Positions 23,419-36,934 of a stretch of 64,000 nt of DNA are shown here, one piece after another (the stretch's first letter is position 1; each line of letters starts with the position of its first letter). The notes beneath the pieces are model-generated. The model did not search any database, had not been told where the DNA came from, and saw nothing but the letters and a program-made list of their open reading frames with translations. Made by a program: the position numbers and the translations under genes. The stretch lies in assembly GCA_037074615.1 (NCBI GenBank), contig CM073522.1:29262962-29326961 (forward strand). Direction: 5' to 3'. The stretch is from Leucaena leucocephala. Taxonomy: Eukaryota; Streptophyta; Magnoliopsida; Fabales; Fabaceae.

Positions 23419-25510
23419 CATAGACCCAAACATCTTCTTCAAATATGTAAATCCTAATTCATAATCCCAAAATGACCTGGTTCTTAGAAATATGATTAAA
23501 TTTTGTTGTGAAATTACCTAAATATACTTAATTTTTACTTTCTTAATTATTGTTGTAATTTAATAAGTTAAAGTTGTTATTTATTAAATTATTATGGGTA
23601 AAAGTATAAAAATACCTATTAATATCAATAAAAATTTTAATTTGATACTGTCAATAAAAAAATACTTGTGTTCAGGTCAAAAAATAAAAAAAAATACTTG
23701 TGTAGTTTGTGAAATGAAAAATAAATTTTAAAAAATAAATGAAATATTTGGCATAAAATATTTGTCCCTTGAATTTCTTTTCATAAAAAATATTAGTCCT
23801 AATAATTTAATAAAAAATTAAATTATTTTATTTTTTAAAATATTAAAATTTAAGAGACTAAAACTAAATTATATGTAATTTTGAGAGACCAAAATTGTAT
23901 GAACTGTTTTAAAAATAAAGGTAAACTATCAAATAATAAAGAACAGGGGAATAGAGAACCTAACCTTCGAAAGTCTGTTAAAAAGGAGGTTGGTCAGCCA
24001 TTTAAGAAAATGATGATTTTTTTTTGGAATCAAATTTCTATGTCTTTACCCAATAAAAAAGAATAAACAAAAAGAGGAAAATCTATTTTGAGTTTTTGCT
24101 GGTGATTGTTTGGTCGTAATGTCAAAGCTTTTTTGTGATTTTTAAAATCAACTTCTCATTTATATTTTCTACAAAAACCAAATAATAAAAAAATGAGTTT
24201 ATAAATTATAACAATAATGTTCGTCAACGATTTGAATTCAGTTTATTCAATGCTCTAACTTTGCTCTAATTATAATTTATTATCCAATGAATAAAACACT
24301 CAACATAATTTATATGTTTAATTATACCATTAAAATATCATATCCCACTGAACACTTAGATCAACTGGTTTCTGATCATTTTATATTCGAGCCATAGATA
24401 TATAGCTATAATAATTATTTACAAATAATAAGGTTTCCTAATTTCAGTTGGCCAGATAACCCCTCTTCTCAAATGAGTTTTTTTTTATTACCTACCCGAT
24501 TCATCAGAATTTTGCCTTGAATACATCTAAATCTGAGTTTTTTAATTGTAAGAAGGGGCAAAAAGCAATCCAAATAGTGGACATGTGTTTTTTTTTGGAC
24601 CCAGACCGTTTAACCCATATTTATTTTTGGTATTTTTTTATTTTATAATTAAACTAAGGGAAACCTAAGGTTTAACCCCTGATTTTCTTTTTGTTTTTTG
24701 CCAGAGTTTTTTTTTTGTTTTTTATGTTGTATCATGTATGATGAAACACATTACATGAATATACTATCTTTTACATATGGTAGATGTTGTTATGAATTCA
24801 ATTTCTTGAATAAATGTGGTAAATTATGTTAGTTTTTTTTTTAAGAAAATATTCATATTGAATATGTGAATTTTGAGATGTGTGGGTTGAAGTGGGTTAG
24901 AGGTGGGCCCAACCCACCAGTCAAAAATGGTGGGTTAGATTAAAAAAAGATGTAGGTCATTTTGACCTGCACCCACCAACCCACAAAAACAAATATGTTA
25001 CCTTGTCGAGTTGACAGGTTAACCTTTTTTTTTTATTTTTATCTATTTTTAGTCTGACTTTGAGTTTTTTAAATTTAAACTTAATCCCCTCTCATCGTCG
25101 ACTTGTTATTATTTTAAATTTTATTATATTATTTTAAAATTTTTACTAAAAAGAAAAATAATAAAAAAGTGAAAAAAATTAAAAAAAGTGACTGCCAACT
25201 CACCAGGCTCGAGTTAGTTAAATACTAAACTTGCTAGGAGACAGATCTTTTCAATCTAATCTGCCTCCTCTACCAGCCACGGGCCAGATCATTTTTGGCG
25301 GATTAACCCCTATTAGCAGCCCTATTAGTGGGTTATATGAGTTAAATTTATGTATTAAAAATTATTGAAATTTATTATTAAAAAAAATATTTTGCATTTA
25401 GGGGGTTGGCCCGTCTAACACAACAGCCCATATCCCACCTTTCTTAACCCAATGGGCCACCTCATATGGTTTAGACTAGCATGAATTCCCACCTCCCATT
25501 GATGTTAAAA
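23419..25510. other. Intergenic with GC-rich repeat relic
   Basis: No host gene. At 24890-25000 the motif GTGGGTT or its complement AACCCAC recurs in both orientations. 25200-25330 has GC-rich blocks ending GGATTAACCCCTATTAGCAG, like ends of hAT-type elements. I cannot define the termini. Confidence 0.35.
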
Positions 25511-25520
25511 GTTCTTATTT

Positions 25521-25706
25521 ACCAACGGGGGTTGGTCCGAGTGGTAAGCGGCTCGGTATCGCTTAAGCGAGGTCTCGAGTTCGAGCCTTGTCGTACGCAA
25601 AAAATTTTCGTTGGGAGACTCACCCACCATAGCCAGGTGCGCGACGCGGGTCAGATTCGGATGTAGTCGGGGTAAAGCTCCGGTGAACCGGGTGGGCAAA
25701 AAAAAA
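25521..25706 (+). mobile_element. tRNA-derived SINE, copy 1 (younger)
   Basis: The tRNA-like head has a box A-type segment (TGGTCCGAGTGG, 25533-25544) and a good box B (GTTCGAGCC, 25579-25587). The body has GACTCACCCACCATAGCCAG and TAGTCGGGGTAAAGC-CCGGTGAACCGGGTGGGC, followed by a run of As. It is flanked by GTTCTTATTT at 25511-25520 and 25707-25716. It resembles the Au-type SINEs of plants. A few CG sites are intact, unlike copy 2. Confidence 0.85.
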
Positions 25707-25716
25707 GTTCTTATTT

Positions 25717-25908
25717 CACCAACTAGGATTAGTTCGAGTGATAAGTTACTCAGTATCACTTAAGTGAGGTCTCAAGTTCGAGCTTTGGTGTATGCAGAAA
25801 ATCTCTGTTGGAAGACTCACCCACCATAGCCAGGTGAGCGATGCGGGTCGGATCCGGATATAGTCGGGACAAAATTCCAGTGAATTAGGTGGGCAAAAAA
25901 AAAAAAGG
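25717..25908 (+). mobile_element. tRNA-derived SINE, copy 2 (older)
   Basis: Same family and orientation as the SINE just upstream, but many C-to-T and G-to-A changes are seen (for example box B GTTCGAGCT and TAGTCGGGACAAAATTCCAG). It ends in an A run and is followed by a third GTTCTTATTT at 25909-25918. Confidence 0.85.
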
Positions 25909-25924
25909 GTTCTTATTTCTTAAC

Positions 25925-26005
25925 CAGGTGCCAATAGCCTTGTAGTGTAACTAGTGGCATCTCTCTTATAAGTAAGGGACGCAGGTTTAAACTCAATTTT
26001 AACAT
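25925..26005 (+). repeat. Second SINE-type relic
   Basis: GCCTTGTAGTGTAACTAGTGG followed about 40 bp later by GCAGGTTTAAACTC looks like decayed box A and box B spacing of a tRNA-derived SINE. No tail or target duplication is assigned. Confidence 0.4.
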
Positions 26006-27079
26006 GATCAAAGTACTTCATTTAATCATTAATATAAGAATTAGTTAACTAATTTAGGTAGATTAAGAAAGTTAAATAAATTAATTAATAATAACAAATA
26101 TGACATAATTTTCCAAAAGTACTTATGTGTGCCATTAGATTATATATTATTTATAAATTAGATAAATTAGTTTAAAAAAATATGATAAATATTAAATATA
26201 AATGATTTAAAATATTATATTTAAGATTAAGTTTAAGTGTTCAACTACATCTTGTATTAATTGTAGGAGGAGGTAGTAGTATTCTAAGGCTTGTATTAAG
26301 GAATAAAAAATTCACCTACAAATATAACTTTATTCCCATTCTATATCTTTTTAAGAAAAATAATACTCATCAGTACTTAATATAAGATTTAATTGGGGAA
26401 TTAATTTTAATCTTAACTATAAAACATATTTCATATATTCGTCAACTTTTTTTTTAAATTACCGCTATTGATACTCCTTCAACTTTAATCAACTAAAAGA
26501 GGGAGATAAGAAGTTAAAGAAGATGATTAATGTATTTTAGAAAAAATATGTTATATTAAATAATTTAACTAACTTTTTTAATATAATAAAATTAATTAAA
26601 CATAGTATATAAAATATTGGATGGTTTGTAAAATATTAAAGGAAAAGGTAGTGATTTTAAAATTAATATATATTGAATTTAGGTAAAAAGTTGTAAAAGG
26701 AAAATAAAAGGGGCGGTGGTAAAGTGAAAAGTGAAATGTGCCAAAGGGCTAGAATCCCAAAGACAAATATTCATATCTTTAATGGAAGAAATCTTGAGTT
26801 AAATATATGGTCGATTATTATTAGTGGGTTCAATTATTCTATTGTTTTTTGGGATAAAAAAAAAGTGAGAAACAAGAAGGTGCTTTAGGAGAAGCTTCAT
26901 TGTTCTTCATGACAATAATGGGTTTTGGCTTTTCCAATTAAAAACTAAAGAAGGTGCTTTCTCCTCATCATTCCTTACCTTTTGGCATTTCCCCCCACAA
27001 TCAAAGTAATCATTCTTCCCTCTTTTTTATAACTATTGTTATTTTCCAATTATGAATCCATCATTCTTCTACAACCCGA

Positions 27080-27080
27080 C

Positions 27081-27121
<41 letters not shown>
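27080..27121. repeat. Compound microsatellite (TA)n(GA)n
   Basis: An uninterrupted TA run passes directly into a GA run. Confidence 0.95.
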
Positions 27122-28270
27122 GTTGTCCAGTGCGCCCCAATAATCTTTAAAAATCTAAACCGAGTGCCTTCCACGTCCAATTGTATTAACCGCATTAAGC
27201 TCTCTAAGGTGAATAGTCTTTAGTTGATGGAACATTATACGTAAGGAAATTTGACAAAATGAATATGTAACGTCATGAGAAATATTGGCTCTGAAAGTAG
27301 GGCATAGGATCCTAACCCCAAACACATTGGCTAACCCCGAATATCTAAAATTTTAGTTCAATCCTAAATATAAGGTTCCATTATATGTTTTCTCTCATTT
27401 AAAGATTTTGGTCTAATTCTAAATATAAGGATATTTTTAGAAAACGGGTCACAAATTCTATGCACATTAATCATAAATAACCAACTTATGAACTTTTTTT
27501 TGGATTCTATAAATTAATTAAGAAGACTTTATACTTAAGATTAAAGAGAGTATATATACAACTTAAAGAATACTTTAAAGCAAAGCTAAGTAACGTTGCT
27601 ATTATTTGTACAATCACTTGTTTACAGTTTTCACCACTCATTATCGTATCATCGTTGTTGTGTTCTTACTAATAGAATTAATTATTTTGGGTTTTATTTG
27701 TCTATATATGCATATGACATAAGAAATTTCATGGGTTATTTATATGTAAGTATGTGACACAAAGTCTAAAACGATATTGTTCGTACAAGATTTAATTAGT
27801 TGCTCTTTTGGTTATAAAAGAAAATGTACAATTTGAAAGTTTAAAGAGATTCGTTAGCAGATCATGGGAGTTGTCTCCACATGGTTTAAACTTTAATAAT
27901 GATTTGTCTCATAAAAATAATAAAGATCTCGTCGATTGTTTTTAATAGCATGAGGTCAAAGTTAATACATTAAATCCAACCAAGCTTGGCCTAACTTGAA
28001 GTATTCATTTTTTATAGGTACATATATCTTTTAATTGGATGCAATCATGTTTGAGATATTTTCAGATATTAAATATAAATATTTCTTCCAACTAAAATTC
28101 GAATCTTGATTCTTCCTATTGTGAGGAACAAACTCTTTCAACTAGACTCGACTCCCATTAGTCTAATTTAAATTATTCTTACCAAGTCAATAGTTGATAA
28201 AGTATTGGGACACATTTTAAAAACAAATAGGATAGCAAATTTTTTAAAACAAATTATATTGACTCAATAG

Positions 28271-28690
28271 TACTCCCTCTAGTCCATTTTATAAGATGGT
28301 TATAATTAATTCACATGTATCAATAATAAAAATAGTTAAAAATATGGAAAAATCTAAAAAAAATACTACTTGAATTTAAAAATCCTAAATCAGGATTTCT
28401 TACAAAAATGTTTTGTTATTTATTTTATAAGAATAGTAAATAGCTTAAAAAGTATAGTAAACAAATTGATTTAAAATTTTAAAATTCAAGTGGTATTTTT
28501 TTAGGATTTTTAATATTAAATTTATCAATATCATATTAATTTATACTCCCTCTCACTACCCTTATAAATAAGGGCATATATATATGGAAAAAATATTTAA
28601 TACTCATTAAAACTATCAAAATGTCCTATAAAAAGAATTAAAAATACCTTCTAAAAAATATTTTATAAAATGACTTGGAGGGAGTTACTA
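28271..28690. mobile_element. Stowaway-like MITE sequences, two left ends and one right end
   Basis: TACTCCCTCTAGTCCATTTT at 28271 and TACTCCCTCTCACTACC at 28544 are Stowaway-type left termini. TGACTTGGAGGGAGTTA at about 28671-28687 is a right terminus. The arrangement suggests one element truncated by, or nested with, another. TA dinucleotides flank the ends. Confidence 0.5.
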
Positions 28691-31356
28691 ATTTCTAATA
28701 TTCCTTAATTATATGAAGACAAGAGACTATAGCTCTAATTAATAAGTAGTATATTAATAATATTATCATCATTCCTTATGGGGAATAATTTAAGGCTTTT
28801 GCTACAAGAAATATTTTTTTTGGAATCAAAAGAGTCAAAAGATAGACCAGCATGAGTATTAATTATGTGAGTGTGTGTATATATAATTTAGGTATGATCA
28901 TGCTTAGAGGCGTTTAGGTGATAATGCAACAAATTAATTTGCTTATTTTGTCAAAATAAGAACAAAAGTGCTTTTATGTTTTTGTCTTTTTTTAAACCCA
29001 CAATAATTATTTATACACACTGCTTTTGCTTTAGGAGAAGAGAAGATATATGTCAAAAAGGTTGAGTACCCTAATTAACTTTTCGTTTTTATTTTTTGAT
29101 TAATCGTAATTCAAAAATGTAATATTAAATCAAGTTCTTATTTGATTTAATTAACCTAATGATGTATTATTTAAATGCTAAAATGTTTTTTTACCACCCA
29201 TAATGTGTCTTGAGTTTCAATTTTTAAGATAAAAAAATTTATGTTAAGAGAGCTGTCCAATAATTGATATTCGACTCAACTTAAATCTATGATAGTTAGT
29301 AGTAAATCTAAAGAATGTGTTCTTACAATTTGTAGTCTTTAAAATTTATTCTCATTTTAGTTTTAGTCTTTATAAATTTTAGAAAGTCTATTTTACAGAA
29401 GTGAGCGTTTAACTATAGATTTAATTCCTCCAATTTTTTTCTATCTAAAATATTGATCATATAATTTTATAAAAATTATGACTATTTTATCCATTGAGAG
29501 ACCAAAATAAGAATTCGTGAAAACTTGAAGGATAAAAAGTTGTATTAACCCTTAATTTATTATGAGAGAGACATATATAAATACAATAACAATAAAAAAT
29601 CTTATTTTATTAGGTGATGTTGATTATATGTATCGTATAAAGCTATTATGCTCTATCAACAATCAAATGTTATTTTTAGTCTTCTTGTACCCTTTGTGAG
29701 AGAACTCAATAATATTTGATTTATCCTTATTATCAGCATCTCTAACGACATTCTTTATACATGTCCAGACTATCAGAGATTTCTATAAGGGTCATGTGCA
29801 TGAGGCTCCTACCATGTCTAGGGAGGGATAAATATACATAGCTTTATCTACGAGCGGAAAGATTGTTTGTAGAATTTAAACATGTAATCTTCAAATCACA
29901 TTATAGCAATCTTATTGCTACACCAAAACTCACATACAAGAGAAATTCCTATAAATAAAATAATATAAATTAAGTTTGAGTTGAGCAATTTGGATTAGTT
30001 GGCTCATTCAAATAAATTTCATTATTTATGAACAAACATGTACATCTATACATGATACATACTCTTGTTTATGTGCAACATTACGTCATCCCAATGGCGT
30101 TAAAGCCAAAATTTAAGGAATTTATGTCCCAACACTATTCTAAAGTTATTGTGTGTATATTTTAATTATAGGACATCAAAAATATCGAAATGGATTGATT
30201 TTTTTTAAATAAAAATAGAACTAAATACAAGTCTAACCAAAGTAACATGTCATAAAATGTTGAAATGTAATGTTAAGAAAATTATTTTTCTAATAGCAAC
30301 ATTGTTTTTGTTAATTAACAAGACCAAATGGCCCAGAATAAAATTAATGAGACCAAATTATATCTTTTATAAAATTATATTAGAAATAATAAAAAAAAGA
30401 AATTCAGGATGAGCTCATAAGAAAAAAAATTATAAGCCTTTGCACATTTTGATTTTCTTAGAGACAAGTATTTTTTTTCTATCATAAGGTAAAATGATAT
30501 TAATAAAAACCAGATACTAAGTATTTATAATGAATGATATCTAGAGTTGATTTAACTAAAAACGTTGGGGTCTAAATCATGGAAAATATTTAATAACTAA
30601 TATTTCCATTATTAAACGAGAATAAGTCAAATAATGAACTTTTTTATTATTTTATTGGGACCATTTCTCCACTTAATATAAGCTTTTTGAAGAGCCTTTG
30701 TTAGCTATAAAAACAGAATATGATCTCTCTCTCTCTCTATCCCTCTCTCTCAGTGGCTAGCTAGCTCAAAAGAAATAACAAAATGTGACATTGAAGTCTC
30801 GTAAATCAGATTCAAATTAAAACATATAGTGATCCACCTCATAAAGTAGAATAAATGTATGTATCTATATATATCTACTTAACCATTTTTAACGTAGATA
30901 TATGCATGCAAATATATTAAACAAATTTCACAGAAAGAAAATATGGAATCATATATATTGATTGTTTCATATGTATGTATATACATGGCATGCAATTTTT
31001 TTTCTTAAGTCCAATGGGGAATGTTACATTCCCAACTTATTACTAATAAGACTATAGATTCCTTGTTTTGTATATATAAAATTCAGGAAAAATTAATATT
31101 TTAGTTCCTTAAATATTAACTCACTTATAATTAAGTCCTTGAATTATAACTTAGTGAGATTCAGTCTTTTAACTTTTAACTTGTTTAAAACTCAATCTCT
31201 AATCTTTTTAAATTTAGTAGTTTAATCTTTTTCATATAAAAGTTATTTTGAGTAAACAAATAATTATCCTATGTAGCAGAAAATATAACTTAACTATTAA
31301 AAATTGCTACTGTGTACTGCCAACTTAACTCCTTCCTCATCTCCTTCAGGTCTTTT

Positions 31357-31820
31357 CTAGAGCTGGTAAAACTATGTCAGCCCGTGGGCTGGGACCGTTT
31401 TACCACAAAGGGGGCAGGTTCGGGCTGGCAAAATGCCAACCTGTTTTGGGGCAGGCCCAGCCCGCTTTTTTATTTTTATTTTTAATATTATTATTTATTT
31501 TACTCAAATGTTACTTTAAATATTCCTATTATTGAATACTAATAAAGATGATTACTTATTTATTTGATTAATATTATGTTAATATTTATTTAGATTTATA
31601 GTTATAAAATTTAAGATTTTTTTTATAAAAAATAGGAATTTTTAAGAGTATAACATTAGCAATTTTTTTATTATACTAATATAATATTAGAAATTTTTAT
31701 TAATATTTTAAAATTTTAAAAATAATTTTTTAGAAATATTAAAAAAAAAGTCAGTCTGACACTAAGAGGGGGCGACTTGGGCTGGCAAACGTGAGCTTCA
31801 GCCCGTATTCCTAACTCTAG
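31357..31820. mobile_element. MITE with GC-rich ends (family also at 5062)
   Basis: The ends CTAGAGCTGG and, inverted, CTAGAGTTAG enclose GC-rich blocks with AGCCCG and GGGCTGG motifs at both sides and an AT-rich core shared with 5100-5340. Flanks TCTTTT and TCCTTT are similar but not identical, so the target duplication is uncertain. It has no coding capacity. Confidence 0.6.
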
Positions 31821-33171
31821 TCCTTTATCTTCTACCACTACCCTTGTTGATTCCTTTCCTTCTCCAATGACAATACAACCAATTTGGTCTATCAAATTTA
31901 GATTATTTTAATTTTAATCATTTAAGTTTTAAATTATAAGTTTTAGTTATTCAAATTTTTTTACTCTTAGAACATTGATTCTTATAGTTTAATAAAAATA
32001 TGAACCATTTTACTCATTAAGTAACTAAAACTTATGATTTAAAATTGTAGGGACTAAAACGTATAGTTTAAAATTTTAGGGACTAAAACTAAAATCTATG
32101 CAAATTTTAGAGATTAAATATTATATTAACCCTTTTGAAAACTAATTAACATCATTGACAAGATTTCCTTTTTTTTGTTTGGTTGAGAACATTATTGACA
32201 AGCTTAATAAAGTTACCTAACTTTAACTAAATCTCTTAATTTGCCCCAACAGCTTATTGAATTCTTTCTTAGCAAGAAAGAATTTGAATTCTCTTTATGC
32301 TATGTATCATGGGCCTTATACTTTTCTTGACCAACCAATCTTCTACATGACAACTTGCATCAACTCATTTGTTTATTCTAAAAAGAGAATACAATTAGAA
32401 CTCATTGAGCTGAGCTGAGTTGTATTGCTCTCATCATCATTTGTAATTAAGCTTCAACCTTAAAATTATAATCATTCTTCTAAACTCACATCTCCAACAA
32501 TTTAATTAACCACCTCAAATTATAATATCAACAATATTAATTATTTTAATGATAATTAATTTAATCACATTAATATTAATTAATCATGGCATTATGTGAT
32601 TATTAATTAGGTGTAATACTAGATTCCATCTATATGAATTCCCATCTATTTAGAATTTGATTATTGGATTCCTAGAACTATAGAAACATGGTGTAGATTA
32701 GTTAAGCTTATTTACACTATGATTCTTTATTATAATAATATTCATGCAGTGTTACAAGAAGAAATATAGACGAAAAAAAATTAATCTGTATGTTCCAATA
32801 ATTTTACCTAATTTTTAATTAGATCATGTAATTTTATTTCTTTTTTCCTTCATGTCTTTAAAATTCCACCTAATTTTATAAATAAGGTATTTTTTTTATT
32901 AGGTTTTTATAGTTTACATGATTTTTAATCAAGTCTCTGTAATAGTTTTTTCTTTTTATTAATCACGTGAAAATATAGGAATATAATTAAAAATTAGGTG
33001 AAATTATAAAAATTTTATATAAAAAAAACTATAAAGATCTTATTAAAATTAAGTAAAACTATAAACATCCGTATCTTATATTTATCTTTCTCCTTACAAT
33101 GCCATTAGCTAAAGAAAAATGACACTTTTTTTCCCCACCTTCCATAACAATTAAGCATCAAATAGCAGCGT
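31821..33171. other. Intergenic, decayed fold-back repeats
   Basis: Blocks such as GGGACTAAAAC at 32050-32090 and AAATTAGGTGAAATTATAAA at 32990 are inverted with respect to similar blocks at 31890-31930 and 32870-32890. That is typical of small decayed inverted-repeat elements. The end near 33171 should be the 3' UTR of the HIPP gene. Confidence 0.35.
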
Positions 33172-34139
33172 TTACATTATGGAACAAGCATTCACATTAT
33201 CATCACTGAAGAAGGACATGAATTGCTCCTCCGGCGGGTTTGATGCCACCGACGATGGCTGCACGACGTTGATGTTCCGGACATAGCCAGCGGGCGCCCT
33301 CTTGTCGTAGACACCGGAAACATAGGGGAAGTGAACAAGATGTTGAGGAACATAAGGCCAAAACTCAGCTCTTTTCTTGCCAGTTCTCCTAATCCTCTTT
33401 AACACCTTGTTTGGATCCACATATCCAGTCACTGTCACCCGGCTTTGCTTTCTGTTCACCTCCACAGATTTCACTCCTACATACAATAAATAAAAATAAT
33501 ATAAAAATCAAGAAAATTTTAGGAGAAAAAATATGAATAAATTATAGAAAAAGTTGTAAATTTTAGAGAATAAACACTTGAAAAAAATAAGTACAGTGTG
33601 GTTCTATGGTAAGGTGTTTCATATATATATATATGTTTCATAATTTGCCTACACTAATACTACTATATTATTATAACCCTAATTATATTTAATTTGAGAG
33701 TATATACGTATCAATATTTTAGATCATACTAGTTCTAGTAATTTACAAAAGAATAATAATAATATAAAAAGGAATATCAACAACATTCGTACAAAATTAG
33801 AAATTGTTCCATATACTTGAAATTTACTAACCCTACTTCCTCCTCAGTAGAGAGAGAGAGAGAGAGAGAAAGAGACCTTTCACGTGAGTGACAGCATTTT
33901 TTACTCTTCGTTCGCAGCCATCACAATCCATTTTAACTTTGATCTCAACAGTCTGAAACCAAAGAGAAAGATGAAGCGATGGTCAACAAAGAGCCATATT
34001 TAAAAACCAGTGAAACAGGAGAGTTAGAAGAAGAAGAAGAATGAGAGAGAGCGAGATAAAGAACCTGCATTGCTTTGCGCCTGGACTTGGTGGTTCTAAC
34101 ATCAGTGCAAAAGTTGGAGAGGTAATCGAGTGCCCCCAT
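33172..34139 (-). CDS. Heavy-metal-associated isoprenylated plant protein (HIPP), 3 exons
   Basis: Exons 34139-34065, 33952-33877 and 33476-33172 join in frame to 151 residues. Exon 1 gives MGALDYLSNFCTDVRTTKSR. Exon 2 starts TVEIKVKMDCDGCERRVKNA, the HMA metal-binding loop with Cys35 and Cys38. Exon 3 has VTGYVDPNKVLKRI, KKRAEFWPYVP and VYDKRAPAGYVR. The protein ends CSIM, a CaaX box (Cys148), so it should be farnesylated and membrane-associated. The motif set matches the single-HMA HIPP20-27 clade, implicated in metal homeostasis and stress responses. Intron 2 has a (GA)n run next to the donor of exon 2, and the 5' UTR is GA-rich. Confidence 0.93.
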
Positions 34140-34300
34140 TTTCGCTTGTCTCTCTTTTCCAAAAAGCCAAACTCAGAGAGAGAGAGAGATCGAGAGAGAG
34201 ATCTCACAAACATATCACATTTCTGGGTGGAGTGCGATCTTTATATAGCGCCTTGCCTAATAAAGTTTGGGACACACTATGTTTGATTCTTTAACCCACT
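34140..34300 (-). promoter_or_regulatory. 5' UTR and proximal promoter of the HIPP gene
   Basis: GA-rich leader (on the complement CT-rich) with TATATAAAG on the minus strand at about 34237-34245, a good TATA box about 100 bp upstream of the ATG. Confidence 0.55.
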
Positions 34301-36934
34301 CATCTATATATATATATACACATACATACACATAACATTGTTATTTTCTCGACTTTATAAAAAATACCTTTAAAATAACTGTTTTCAATTAGACTCTATA
34401 ATATTTAAATCTAATATAATTAGATAATTATATCAAAAATTAAAAAAAAAAATATTTCTACAACAAATTTCTTATACTGATTCTCATGAATATAGTATAG
34501 AAAGCGTGGCTCGTGACATTTTTATAAATAAAATAAGAGGTTGTTAACTTTTAATACTAATTCTATTAGTAACAAATGTAAAAAATACTTTTTATACAGG
34601 TTAAAAAATAACAACGGGTAGGGTGTAGATAGTTATGAAATTGGAGAATTGGTGCAGGTTAAATAAATTAGTTAATTATAATGATTGTGTATTAGTTTTC
34701 CTAAAATATTCTATTTAATTACGGATTGAGTATTTTTTTCCTATTTTTTTAGTACTTCTCCTAATTTTCAAGTATTTTAAATAAGTTATCTTTCCTAAAT
34801 TATTATATGCCCCTTATATAGTTCGGGAAATTAAACATTATAGTTAAGGTATAAATCATTATTTTATTATTTAAATTTTTGAAAGAAAAGAGTTCCATAA
34901 ATTAATTATACAATTTTATGAAAAAATTTGATGACAGAACATAAAGATCTACTTTAAGCATACAGAGAATATAATAACATGGTTATGCATGAAAGTTTTC
35001 TTTTAATTTTATATCTATATTAATACTTTGATATAGGAATCATCGTAGAAAAGAAGCAACGTACTTTACTCTTTGGTATACACTCTTTTTTCAATTCTAC
35101 TTGTTTAAAATTTACTAAAAATAAAAATAATATAATTTATACATTTAGATTAAATTTAAAAAATTCCAATGTCTTGCTCGGTAAAAATAACACCATATAT
35201 TATATATTCTTTTCCAAGCAACAAATTGAATATTGAATTTTTTAAGTTGTAAAAGTATATAAGAGGAGTTTTTTTTTTACCAGCAGTATAATAATTCGTA
35301 GACCGATCAAATCATTAAACCTTGACAAAAAAAGAAATCTTCTGAAATCTAGGAAAAAAGAAAAAACAAAATCAATCTCAAATTCCTTTTGGTTCAAACT
35401 AAAGTAAGAGTTTGAGTTTGAAAACCAATTGGTATTAAGAAAAATACTAAATTATATAAAAATTCCTTGAACTATGAACCATTTATAAATAATCCCATCA
35501 ATTTTTTAAAACTCAATAATGAACCCACTTTTAGTGTTTGTTTGGATTTGCTTTCAATGAGCATGTTTATATAAATCATGACTAAATTACTTTATAAATC
35601 GTAAAATTAAAATTGAAAAATTAGATCAAGGTTTCAAATATATCGTCAATCCAAACAGGCACTTAAACTTTCAACTTTATACATATAAGCTCTAACAATC
35701 CATTGTATACCCTTTAAATTATGATTTATGTGTATATAACTCTTTTAGTCTATATGAGTTATAAGCATATAAGCCTCCTAAATTTTAAAATATGTGTAGA
35801 TAAATAATAAACAGAACTACAAGTATATGAGTTATTTACATAAATTTAAATATTTAGGGGAATTCGTTATTATAAAGTTTCAAAATTTAAGTAGTTATCT
35901 GTACGTAACGTGTTGAAGAGAGTTATATATCTACTTGTGGGGGCAAAAAGCTAAGTTACAAAATTTAAGTTAATATATAAAAAAAAATGATGAATATGCT
36001 CCGTGAAGCATGGCAACTTGTTCCAAATAATGAGAATTAAATATAATGAGGATGGGGCTATTGTGTGAATATTAAATATTTTCAAAAGCGTTTTTGTGTT
36101 TTCTTTTCATTTCGTTCATTGAATATCACTTTCTTTTTCAATAATTCACCAATATAATATGTTTATCATGTCCTTTCCATTGTCTAATATATCCTCAACT
36201 ACAATGAATGGCCCTCTATCTTACTCAAAAATAATTTGAAGTTGAGCTATATTTAGTTCATAAAATAATTGAGGTGATGGAAGGAGGTTGATGACTGATG
36301 ATGATGTGGTGATTTGGCAGCCACATCAGCACTTATTAATTTACACATAAGATGACTCAATTCTGAGTTGGACTGATAAATATCACTTTCTTAAAAAAAA
36401 AAATTATAGGGACTAAATTTTAAGCGAGTAAAAGTTGAAGAATTAAAAGATTAATTTTTTTAGAAAAAAAAATTATATTAAGGGTTTTTCTTTTCCGGAT
36501 AGAACTCAACATAATTTGATTTGATTCTGAAAAAAAAAAAACAGAGAGAAATGCTTATTATGGTGAAAGATTCATTATTCTATTAAAGACGTACGGTCGG
36601 TCTTGTATTCTTCATAAGATTCAGCTTGTAGCTCCACAAAGGATTCTCTCAAACTCCACAAAATCAAAAACCAATGATCACAATTCTTTGTTGACTTTCT
36701 GTAGCCTTCATGCATTTTCTAGAACCTTTAATTTTGTCAAAGTTTGTAGAGAGATATTCAGATTCTTTCAAACTAATTTTTTCTCTTTTGAAATCCCTTT
36801 GTCATTTCACTTTCCCATCATTTTTAGTAATTTGTTCTGTCACATTACTTGGTTCTCAATTAATATACGTATGCCATCCCCAACATATCTATGATTCAAT
36901 TTTTGTTGTTTAAAAGAGGAAAAACTAGTATCAG
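34301..36934. other. AT-rich intergenic, no gene seen
   Basis: No supported coding. A 68-residue open frame at 36688 is low-complexity and hydrophobic and lacks any motif. Decayed inverted repeats of the AAATTTAAG-type occur at 35500-35900. Confidence 0.4.

Larger units (their letters stand above)
26006..31356. other. AT-rich gene-poor stretch
   Basis: No coding frame supported on either strand. It includes a microsatellite at 27080 and Stowaway-like ends at 28.3-28.7 kb. A (CT)n run lies at 30725-30751. At 29330-29550 there are GTCTTTAAAATTT-type blocks of a decayed repeat. Confidence 0.4.

Noticed and set aside
25529..25590. Possible tRNA gene (box A and box B present)
   Set aside because: There is no complete cloverleaf, and the sequence continues into a SINE body with an A tail and target duplications.
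30720..30790. Possible miRNA or gene leader beside a CT-rich run
   Set aside because: I found no known mature miRNA sequence or convincing hairpin here by eye.
36688..36913. Two hydrophobic open frames of 67-68 residues
   Set aside because: AT-rich, overlapping in different frames, no motif or splice partner.
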